This document shows, piece after piece, positions 53,677 through 62,773 of a stretch of DNA of 64,000 nucleotides; the stretch's first letter is position 1; each line of letters opens with the position of its first letter. The notes beneath the pieces are model-generated. The model had not been told where the DNA came from. It did no database searches and saw only the letters and a program-made list of their open reading frames with translations. A program made the position numbers and the translations under genes. Source of the stretch: Diaporthe sp. PMI_573 (Eukaryota; Ascomycota; Sordariomycetes; Diaporthales; Diaporthaceae); assembly GCA_021399435.1 (NCBI GenBank), contig JAJTUP010000002.1, positions 186,001 through 250,000 of the forward strand, read 5' to 3'.

Positions 53677-56426
53677 ATGGACGACGCGCTTCACGACGTA
53701 GAGCGCGCAGCTGGCGTCGCCCTACACACGATTATAGGCCTCAAAAGGCGGATATCCGCGCAGCTGGATGGCTCGGATCTACATTTGATCCACGATGAGC
53801 TTATCGAGCTGTCGAGGATGTTGGAAGATTTAAACCAGCTCCGCAACAAAGCGTTTTCCGGGACACCCAAAGAGAATCTTGACCTCATCAGAGCTGTCTA
53901 CCAGGACGTTCGTGTGGTTCTGAAGACTTTTGATGACGCACGAGAAGTTTGCCCTGGTGTTGAGGACGACAGGCCGAACGACCCGCAACAAGGTTCGAAT
54001 TCAGATTTGAGGCGGTCAAGAAGGCCTATCAAAGAGCGTATAACCCTAATTTCACGACACCTGAGGGAACGCCGCCTCGCGTTACTGTCCAAGCTTGTCG
54101 TGCTTAACACGTGAGTGACGTCCAGCATTGCCAGAGGCATCATTCTTAAAGCTGCAGAGGACCCAACGAACTTACTTTCGATAGTGTCAGGTTAATAGAA
54201 ACCTATCCCGATGAGGGTGAGCCCAGTCAAAATGCCAAGGCGACGTACGGCTCACAGCAATTGGCGCACTACTCGCCTGCGATTGACGCAAGACAGTCCG
54301 AAGATGCTTTGAACAAGCTGGACTGGTCCGAAGAGAAGAGCATTTCGCATCATTTCGAAGATGAGAAGTATCTTTCCTCCGAGATGTTCCCTGTGTTCAA
54401 ACATATGCGCCAGGAAACGCTACGAACTACGCCTTCGAAAAGCGGCATTGTTGATGATTCTTTGCAATCACCACGGTCTCCGAGTATGCACCAGCTTGCT
54501 CTTTCCGATATGCACTACGAACGATCCATGAAGAAAGAGGCGTACTTCCAGCATCTCGAGCAAACCTTCTCAAAGATTACTCACAGCCCACCCATCAGCG
54601 AACGAGGCACGCGTCCATTTTCAGTCCAAGGACAGCCCAGGGTCGGCGCCTCAATGTGCAGTCCGCGATGTCGATGCCGGTGCCACTCCAACCGCAGCGT
54701 CGCCCATCTCAGCCTGTCTGCCTTCACAAACACTCTCGGAGCCTTTGCCTTCTCTTTTTCGGGTCCTAACTCCAGCAACTCAGCCTGCACGGATTCATCG
54801 TGCAGAGCGCGCCGCGCGAGATGGCTCAGGATAACATACGTCTTTCCCTCTTGGTTATTCTCGGCAGCGATAATGGCTTCATTCTCGGATGGTATTGGGT
54901 CTCCGGAACTCCTCATTAGGGTTTGCAGGGTTCTCTCAACGAAAACCCCAGAGGGATACTACAACATTTTTGGATGTACGTGAAGACTCTACCTCTGACC
55001 GTTCGAAACTCTCTTACGTATCTGTTCTTCCGTACTCATTTTGGTGAACATGAGGATCTCACTGACAGTTCACAGATATCAGCAGAAAGGATGTCGAGAG
55101 TATCAAAAAAGCCATACAGAGAAAACACGTCTCCATCACAGATGTCCTTGATACTGGCATGACTCCTATTGCCTTCGCCCTCCGCCATTTCAGTCTTCCT
55201 ATGGTCCAGTTCCTGCTACAAGAAGGCGCAGATCTCTTTCAAGAGGGGCCGACTGGGGTGACGCCGCCCGGATTCATGATGGCCCTCGAAAAGCTCTACA
55301 CTGACCCAAATATGCCGAGAAGCGAGCGTACCATCCTAGAGGAACTTCTACCTCTGGACACAATAATCGAGATGGCCGGGCTCTCGCCTCTGCACAAAGT
55401 GGTTCTCGGAATCCGATGCCTAGACCTGGGCGAGCTCCTGCGCCTTGATGTCTGCCCCGTCGACCAGATGGACTATTCCGGGCGAACAGCCCTCCAGTGG
55501 GCGGCAGCAAAGGGCGACGCGACGGCAATCGGCGAGTTGCTAGATGCAGGCGCCCAACTGGAGTGCAAGACGCGCCTCCGGTCCGAGAGCCCGCTGCTAC
55601 TCGCGTGCCGGACGGGGGCAAACCCGGAAGCCGTCAGGACGCTCCTCGCCGCCGGCGCGGACATCAACACCACCGACTGCTACGGACAGACGCCCCTGAT
55701 CCTCGCCGTGGCCTCCCCCGGGGGCCGGAACAGGATCGAAATCGCTGCTGCTCTCTTGGATGCCGGCGCTGACGTGAACAGAGAACAGGGGTGGGCGCGA
55801 GCGACGCCACTGACCTTTGCTTGTGTGGGCAGCAGTGTCGAGATGGTTCAATTCTTGATCGGCGCTGGTGCGAATATTGAGCACCGCGACCGCGATGGGT
55901 CAACGGTACTCAGTAAGTAATGCCTAGAGCTGTCCTGGGTTTTTGACTCTCAGTTGCCCTCGAGACGGCTCTCGATTCTCTGTCTTCCCCAGATTTACGT
56001 GTGCTAACCTGGTGTGTTGCAGTGAACGCTGTAATATATCACGCATGTAAGGCAGCGACAGTCCTTCTCAAGCATAGGGTCGATGTCAGTATCACAGACA
56101 ACGATGGCAAAAACGTTTTGCACTGTATTGCCGAGGTCTGTAATGAAGACATCATGAGGGTTTTTGCCTCAACGGGCCCTTGGTGTGTGGTAGACCCAGA
56201 GCAAAGGGACCACAATGGTCGAACGCCTCTAGACACCTTTGACCAAAGAACGATCAGTGCACCTTTCGGACTGAGGGACAAGTTTCTGGACCTTTTGCAG
56301 ATATTTGCTCAAAGATATGCACACAGTCTCAGAGTTGAGGAGGACGAAGCTGATGGGGAGCAGTTCTTTGATGCCTTAGATAACTGGCACGATGCAGGCA
56401 ACCGGGATTATACTCAAAAGTCATGA
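53677..56426 (+). CDS. Ankyrin-repeat protein with cysteine-rich middle region
   Basis: Four exons, 53677-54110, 54191-54975, 55076-55912 and 56023-56426, all in phase, give 819 aa. Residues 1-145 are helical (MDDALHDVERAAGVALHTII, then RRPIKERITLISRHLRERRL). The middle has a Cys/His cluster (CSPRCRCRCHSNRSV) followed by hydrophobic segments and YVFPSWLFSAAIMASF, a layout seen in a recurrent group of fungal ankyrin proteins. From about residue 430 come ankyrin repeats: TPIAFALRHFSLPMVQFLLQ, GRTALQWAAAKGDATAIGEL, SPLLLACRTGANPEAVRTLL, QTPLILAVASPGG, TPLTFACVGSSVEMVQFLIG and KNVLHCIAEVCNEDIMRVFA. It probably mediates protein contacts. Function unknown. Confidence 0.88.
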
Positions 56427-56851
56427 TAATTAACAAAGGAAGGAAATATGAATGCAAATTTTGATATGTAGTCTACTTGTTGCAGTGTTGAGGTTATTAC
56501 TTGCCACCAAGCAGCATCGCACAACACTCATGTGCAATGAATGGATTTCAAGGTGCATATTATGAGCAGATAACAACAGGGCACAATCTCTCCTATCCTG
56601 TTTGCGTGTGACCACAAACAATCGGTTCGAAACGAGAATCAACCTATATAACACAAACGTTTGTCATCTGTATGACTTGACAAGCCCCCTCAGCTCAGCT
56701 ACTGCCCCTTCTTAGCAGACTCTGCGACGCTTTGACATACAACTCACCCTGGAAATCTTGCGCCGTAAACATACAATTCCTGCAGCCGCTCTCATCCACA
56801 TTCTCTGATTTCAATCCATTTTCAGCACAAGTTCACTCAGGAACGCCCATT
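56427..56851. other. Intergenic region upstream of the CBM1 gene
   Basis: 425 bp. A TATATAA-like element near 56645 lies about 205 bp from the ATG at 56852. Nothing else. Confidence 0.45.
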
Positions 56852-57382
56852 ATGAAGTTGATTACCACATTCCTCAGCCTACTCGCGCTCTTCATCGGCT
56901 TTCTGTCTAGCATGGCGGCTACAGCTCCGCTCTCAACAATCACCAGCTGCACGACCACCACCATCACCCCGTCACCCTCTCCAGGTTTCACGAGCACGAC
57001 CGTGGGAGCCACCTCTACGACCCTCACTTTAACGACTACCACGATCATCATGCCGTCGTCCACCGCCACATCTTTCACAACCGTAACAGCTCCCGTCCCC
57101 ACCGGCACTGCGGTGCCCGAGTATGGACAGTGCGGCGGCCTGGGATACACCGGACCGACAGCTTGCGAGAACCCGTTTGTTTGTGTCTGTGCGAGTGCAT
57201 GGTGGTGCCAGTGCCAGGCTGCTACTTTCAGGGAGTTCGAGCTGGAAGACAACATCCCAAGCACTGCGCGTGCAGATGAGACTCCCCCGGCATTACACCC
57301 CAACTCCATTACTTTAACATGCTGGCCCAAACATTTCCCAGTGGTTGTGTCACCAGCACCACAGCCTCCTGAGGCCAGCTAG
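56852..57382 (+). CDS. Small secreted CBM1 (cellulose-binding) protein
   Basis: A single exon of 176 aa. The start at 56852 is chosen because it begins directly with a signal peptide (MKLITTFLSLLALFIGFLSS). An in-frame ATG at 56732 would bury it. Residues 25-88 are a Thr/Ser/Pro-rich, probably O-glycosylated stalk. Residues 90-122 are a CBM1 module (EYGQCGGLGYTGPTAC, then CASAWWCQCQ) with the usual cysteines and a Trp pair on the binding face. No catalytic domain is present. After the module there is an unusual tail of about 54 residues ending PAPQPPEAS. CBM1 usually ends at the QC. It could be a cellulose-targeted accessory or signalling protein. Confidence 0.85.
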   Translation: MKLITTFLSLLALFIGFLSSMAATAPLSTITSCTTTTITPSPSPGFTSTTVGATSTTLTLTTTTIIMPSSTATSFTTVTAPVPTGTAVPEYGQCGGLGYTGPTACENPFVCVCASAWWCQCQAATFREFELEDNIPSTARADETPPALHPNSITLTCWPKHFPVVVSPAPQPPEAS

Positions 57383-57925
57383 GTTCGACCGAGATCCAAT
57401 GGTTCCATGTAGTGAGCCATTCCTTCCATCGCTACATCCCATGGACCCTGGATAATTGACATGACAGCATTGCAGGATCCAAATCACTCGCATCTCGAAA
57501 CCACCCAGGAACCTATTGTCAATGTCGAGTGGAGGTGATTTCGATGAGACAATTTATCCGCGTTAGGAAAAATTGAGGTTTAGCAGATACTGAATGCACA
57601 CGCTTCTCTTTTCGGCGCAGGAAACATCGAGGTTATCAACCAACACCCATAACGCAGAATTCTTTGTCCAGTTCACTTGGCACACACAACATGAAATTAA
57701 AGTCGATGATCATCCAGGAATCTTCAGAGGTCGAAATGACTTGGTTCCATATGAATAATTCAATAACCCCAAATGCTCTCGAACCGGTGACCTATAACAT
57801 GTTCAAAAGGGAAGCATTTAGTGCTGACATCCACACGGCCAGAGCATCTATGGTATACCGCCTGGCCAGTTCTCACTGCCCAAACTCTTATGGGTTGATA
57901 TACAGAATGACACCCTGCAGAATAG
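57383..57925. other. Intergenic region
   Basis: Downstream of the CBM1 gene. No gene supported before the minisatellite at 57926. Confidence 0.5.
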
Positions 57926-58030
57926 CCTCCTATATTACACCCTCCTATCTCACACCCTCCTATCTCACACCCTCCTATCTCATAACCTCCTATATCACAC
58001 CTTCCTATCTCATAACTTCCTATGGAATAG
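57926..58030. repeat. 15-bp minisatellite, seven copies, open in frame on both strands
   Basis: Unit CCTCCTATCTCACAC in seven near-perfect copies with a degenerate eighth to 58045. Because the unit is 15 bp, the translation repeats every five residues. The minus strand reads GGYEI, GGCEI, GGCEI, GGCNI and similar pentapeptides inside a 126-codon frame (57760-58140). The plus strand reads TPSYL-type pentapeptides inside a 139-codon frame. Confidence 0.9.
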
Positions 58031-58251
58031 CCTCCCTTGGGAAGCCCTCTAGTGGGAAAGTCTTCTACGAAGCATCTTCCTAGGGGGGACGAGACAGAAG
58101 GTAAGCAAGCCACAGGGGCTTTGAAGTGACATTTTCGCATTTCTTTTTACTGTAGCTGTGTTACTGTAAGCTCGTAGAACCAGAGTGAATCCGAATTCCT
58201 ACGACGATAAGGATACCCGCCAAATGAAATCCGTCCCCAATCCTATACTCA

Positions 58252-59612
58252 CTAGACCGAAGTACTCACAGGTGCAGTGTAAAAGCTGTAAGTGCTTCCC
58301 TCCGAGTCACTGACACTGACACTGACCAGACTCTCCCGACCCCCGCTTCGTTGGCCCTGGCCCTCACCCGTCTCACGACCGCACTTACAAAGTACCCTGA
58401 TCATGTTCCTGTCGCTAGACCTCGACGGTCTCGGGTGCGTCAGACCGCACCCAGCGTTGGCCACGACCACAAGATCATCACAGCCGTACCCCATCGTGCC
58501 TGAGGTGATGCTCTGTGCTGGGTGGACGCCGCCTGCCGTATCTGATTTACACCGATCTTTGGTCTTCGGCAGATCAAAAGGATTTTCAATGTCCCAAAGT
58601 GTTGTTTTGCGCCGCTTCTGTGCGATTGGGTGGCTACTCTCATTCTGTGATGCCGGCGATGGTTCGCGATGCTTATCGCAAGCGAGTCGGTCGGTCTGAA
58701 CATCTCGGTGGCCCTTCGTGTCTGCAACAGACCGCAGTTCCGACTCTAGACGCCTCCGCAGTGAGTCTGCCGCCAGCATATGTCTTGTGTCAATGTGAAT
58801 CAGCTTTTGGCTCCTGGGTGTTGGCTGTGATCCTTGGGAACCATTCTGATATGTCTCCTTCTCGACCCCGCCGCCCGCTCTTGAGCCCCTTGAACCAGCG
58901 ATGTGCTGCCGCGAGCTCTTGTGTTTATGCCTGAACGTCGATGAGAGCCTCCTGAAGAAATTTGATGGGTCAGATCCGGCGATGCAATGTCCGTGCCTGT
59001 GAGCGTTTGTCTTGGCCGCGCCACGTCCGTACTTGCTTGGGAGGCGTGACGTTGGTTTGGATGCGATCTTGTCTTCGGTGAGGGTCGAAGCTCCGTTAGG
59101 TTTGGTACTGCTGTTTTCCTCGCGCGAGACTGTATCAGATGGCGAGGGTGAGCTGGGTTTTACTAAGCCTTCAAAAATACTGATTTTGTCCCTCAAGGGG
59201 GTGGGAGTACCGTCTGAATCCCGTCGAAACTTAGGCATGCAAAATACGGAAGCTTGCGAAAGACTGTCGTACTGTGAGGGCTCAGGCTGTGGGTGCTTGG
59301 CAACTGGCTGGTGGCCTGCAAGTGGACCACCTCGGGCCTCGCTGCTGGACTTGGGTGCCTGCCGTTTTCGCACGAGTTTCGACAGTCTCCGTTCAAAGGC
59401 CCTTTTTAACTCTGTCATCTTGCCTTTCCGTTGTGACTTCGGCGCCACGGGGTTCTCTGAAGGCGTAGGTGGATTGAGGTCGCAGCTAGGTGGTGTGGCA
59501 ATGTTGGAACGCGATCGTCGTGCCTTAGCTCGGCAGACCTGATCCTCGGGCTTCCTCCGTCGAACGGTGGCAGGAACGAGTCACAGGAATACTTCAGTGC
59601 TGTTGATTCCAT
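58252..59612 (-). CDS. Basic, disordered hypothetical protein, about 435 aa
   Basis: Preferred model: exons 59539-59612 and 58252-59486 or 59485, joined over a roughly 53-nt intron with donor GTCTGC and acceptor CACCTAG, which keeps the frame. If that intron is not used, translation would start at the ATG at 59418. The protein is rich in Ser, Arg, Lys and Pro with short conserved-looking pieces: GKMTELKRAFERRLSKLVRK, PSNFFRRLSSTFRHKHKSS, KLIHIDTRHMLAADSLRRRL, RRKTTLWDIENPFDLPKTK and NMIRVLCKCGRETGEGQG. The WDIENPFD segment and CKCG near the C-terminus look like binding motifs. No family was recognised. A GTGAGT close to the stop leaves a further exon possible. Confidence 0.6.
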
Positions 59613-59669
59613 TTTGGGCGGGAAGGCTCATGGATGAGCGTAGTCCATTGAGATAGGTACGGACCCCGA

Positions 59670-59682
59670 CCCCCCCCCCCCC
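59670..59682. repeat. C13 homopolymer followed by an A-rich run
   Basis: Thirteen C, then AAACAAAAAAA, between two minus-strand genes. Confidence 0.8.
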
Positions 59683-59821
59683 AAACAAAAAAAGACTTCC
59701 AAAGCCCTGCCCTATTGCACCCTCCTCGAAAACCAAAAGCTATCCCGAGGAGGTAATCGCTGGTGATACCCCTCCGATGGAGTGAAGTCGATTCCAATCT
59801 TGCATACCTGCCCTGCGGGGC

Positions 59822-60444
59822 CTACATCCAGTCGCTGCTGTTGAATGCCACAATCCAGTCCGCTTTCAAGAGTTGACAATATGTCGAGGTGCGTACTGAC
59901 AAAATACTCGAGTTGTCGGAAAGACCCGAGGATTTCAGTCCGTCGGTCGCCAGCTCGATGACGCCGGCGATATCGCCGTAGCCCATCCTGCCACAAAGTT
60001 GGCATCAGTCAGCGCATGTCTACCGTTTTGATACCCGAAGTCAAGGGCTGCCAAGCATGAAAGTCTGGACACTTACGTCACCTCAAGTCCTTCAGTTGTC
60101 TTCTCACACTCGAACCACATCGTGCAGTTGCCTTCAGCGCTGAACCGCTGAAATCCTAACCCCGGCTCACACATCTCGGTGAAGTTTCCATGCTCGTCGG
60201 CGAAACCTTTGATATACTGGGAGAGCTTATCACAGTCGGCCGCGATTCCATCCTGGTTGGTCTGGTTTCCGTACTCAAACACTGTACCTGTTGGTGCAGA
60301 GCAGAGGTGGTCGTCATCGCTTCGGGTGACCGGTGCGAAGGGGGAACGGGGCACCGATGCGAGCATGGAGGCGGGGGAGACAGGGGAGGCTGAGGCCAAG
60401 CCCAAGGTGATCGAAAAGAGTATGAGAAACTTTGCAGTATTCAT
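59822..60444 (-). CDS. Hce2/Ecp2-like small secreted protein (putative effector)
   Basis: Two exons, 60077-60444 and 59822-59987, give 177 aa. The start at 60444 gives a clean signal peptide (MNTAKFLILFSITLGLASAS). The mature part has six cysteines in an order like the Hce2 domain: HLCSAPTGTVFEYGNQT, AADCDKLSQYI, EMCEPGLGFQRFSAEGNCTM, FEC, then after the intron MGYGDIAGVIELATDGL and a last Cys. The F-E..T, DC and late G..DI..VI pattern matches Hce2 (homologues of Cladosporium fulvum Ecp2). Such proteins are secreted and in pathogens can act as effectors on the plant. In other fungi they have unrelated roles. Activity cannot be predicted here. Confidence 0.75.
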
Positions 60445-60625
60445 TTTTCTAAAGAAGAGGGATTTTACAATTCCGTTTCGAAGTTGATTCTGGAGGTAGG
60501 GTACGTTATCGAACGTGTGTGTGTGGTGGTTGAGAGGCAAACAGAACTGGAATCCGACTGAATTTAGACTTCTTAGGATCCCAGCGGTAAGCACCGTAGT
60601 GGAGGGCAAAGAAAATAAATGACAA

Positions 60626-60631
60626 TTTATA
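60626..60631 (-). promoter_or_regulatory. Candidate TATA box of the Hce2-like gene
   Basis: TATAAA on the minus strand about 182 bp upstream of the ATG at 60444. Confidence 0.35.
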
Positions 60632-61444
60632 CGCTTGGACGAGGTTGTTTGTTAGCGGCAAACTCGTCTATCGGACGGATAATCTGCTTGCTTCAGCTTT
60701 CGGCCGGCCTCTAAGCGGGTGTCACCTCAGGGCTAGTCACTTTCTAATGTCCAGTCTTTGTTTCCAGCCCTGTGCTAATGGTCTAGAGTAAGTAGTCTCC
60801 AAATGAAATCTCGCTGTAACGGGTTCTTGAAACTTAATAGCTAATGGGTCAAGATCACTAAGGTTGATTGGTCTACCCACTATGGTCTCGGCGCTAAGCT
60901 AGATAGAAGGTAAGAGTAGGAGGAGAGGTGTAGGAGTAGGGGGAGAGGTGTGACACTGGGAGGAGAGATACAGGAGTAGGAGGAGAGGGGTAGGAGTGAG
61001 AAGAGAGGTGCAGGAGTAGGACGAAGTGGGCTTGCCGCCGCAAACCGCCTCCGGTGCGCCCACCGAGTGTGACCCTTCCATACCTAGGGAGGGCGGATTG
61101 GCCCCGGGCCCCGAGAAGGCTTTCTACAAGATATTCCAGTTCAGAACGGCCAAGCTGTCATGTTTAGTGGATAGGAGTGCTCTGATTCTGCAGGAGTTCG
61201 AGAGGTCTGCTTGTGTGGACATTTCAAACTAGACCAGAACAAATGGAATACAGATCTCCATAAATAAATATCATTTGAAGTCCAATTCATACGAAAGGGA
61301 TCGGTATCTCTGAACCTTTAGGCCAACCAGCCCATCCCAAACAGCTCCTTTCAGACTGATAGAGCCCTCTTGATTGCCATCGCGCCTGTAAATGCCTCAC
61401 CAATTGAGGAGGGAGATTTCTCGAACCGACTCGGGGGTACTCGA
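60632..61444. other. Intergenic region with minisatellite
   Basis: Between the Hce2-like gene and the 3' end of the pheromone receptor gene. Apart from the 20-bp repeat array at 60911-61030 nothing is supported. Confidence 0.5.
60911..61030. repeat. 20-bp purine-rich minisatellite, six copies
   Basis: Consensus TAGGAGTAGGAGGAGAGGTG in six exactly phased 20-bp units (60911, 60931, 60951, 60971, 60991, 61011). Units 3 and 6 are more diverged. One strand is almost pure purine. Confidence 0.88.
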
Positions 61445-62773
61445 CTAGAGCATCTCTTCCGACTGTTGGAGCTGTCGATTCACCCTCACTCTTCCTGCCT
61501 CAATGTCCCCGTCATTATCGATCTGTGCCAGCTCCATGTCCACCGCATCGGACCCCTTGTTGTGGAAGTGGTCAGAAGTGACCGAAGCGACGACCCCCGT
61601 CTTTCCCTGGACGTCCTTGCCGCCCCTACCGCCTGAGAACATGGACGTGGTGTTTCCGTCCCGATTCCAGCTGGGGATGAGGGGCTTCTTTCCAGACGAC
61701 GAGAAGTCATGCGGATCCACAACGTTGACATTGCTGTTTCCGGCATTGCTTCTGCCCTCGCTGTTGAAGGCGGCGGGATCCGCCAGGCGCTGGGCTATGA
61801 GCGTGCCGAGCGGGAGCACGATGATCATGGACGTGTATACCAAGGACCCCGTCTCGATGATGAACTTGTCTGAAACCTGCAATGAGATAAACAGCACTGT
61901 TGTGTCTCTCTGTTAGCCACGATGTTCCGTGTTGGGTAAATGGTGACGCCTACCAGGTATCAGCATCAGCACACCATTGGTCATGACCAGTATGTCCATC
62001 GGTGCGACGCCCTTGGCGCTGGGCAAGAAGCTGCGATTCTGCACCATGTGCATAACAAGCCGGAAGATAAATAGGAAGCAGAACCAGCAGATAGACGCGA
62101 GCTCCAGCGCGAGCCACACGTACCGCAGGAACAGGAGCCCGTGCAGGTAGTCGTACGAGCTGTAACCTGGGTAGAAGGAGCGGATCTGGTGTGACTGCGC
62201 GGCGAGCATGAAGGCCACCTCGGCAAGCGACAGCAGGCTCGAGAAGACAAGGACGCCCCACTTGTAAACCTGCGGCCAGAGCTTGACCATGGCCCACGCC
62301 TGTAACATGAGCGCCGCCATCATCAGGAGGTTCTGCGGGATGCTGAAGGCGACCGAGCAAACGCTATTCCGGAAGTCGGTCTCCGTGACATAACTGATAT
62401 CCCCGCCGTACAGCACGTAGAAGCGCACCCATGACGACTCAAAGTAGATAGCGAGGAGGATCGTCCGCACGAGGTTGTTGATGAGGGCGGCAATGTTGAT
62501 GTACGAGGCCAGCCGCCAGAACTTGCTTTTCGGGGTCATGGCGACGATGACGACCAGCATTATTAGACTTGCACCAAATTCCACAGCGTAACCGATTGTC
62601 TTGCCGACTACGTAGAATTGGTTGGAGTCGATTTCTGCAAGTGATATCAACATCTGGAAGCCGTCTGGCATCGTTAAGGTGATGTTCTGGTGGAGAGGGT
62701 CTTCCATCGCCAAGGCCGTGTAGTTCAGGCTAGGATCCGGCATCCTGGAGTCGTGCATATCTCCGCGAGACAT
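61445..62773 (-). CDS. STE2: STE2-type (class D) pheromone receptor
   Basis: Two exons, 61954-62773 and 61445-61896, with a 57-nt intron, give 423 aa from the Met at 62773. Met 62812 or one of two downstream Mets are alternatives. An extracellular N-terminus with sequons (SLNYTALAMEDPLHQNITLT) and the family-typical MPDGFQMLISLAEIDSNQ precedes seven helices. Signatures are VEFGASLIMLVVIVAMTPKS, IPQNLLMMAALMLQAWAMVK, VWLALELASICWFCFLFIF, the TM6 end GVLMLIPVLFISLQ and the TM7 motif MIIVLPLGTLIAQRLAD (LPLGT, like LPLSS in yeast Ste2). The cytoplasmic tail is hydrophilic and ends QQSEEML. It would bind alpha-type peptide pheromone and signal through a heterotrimeric G protein. Confidence 0.9.
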
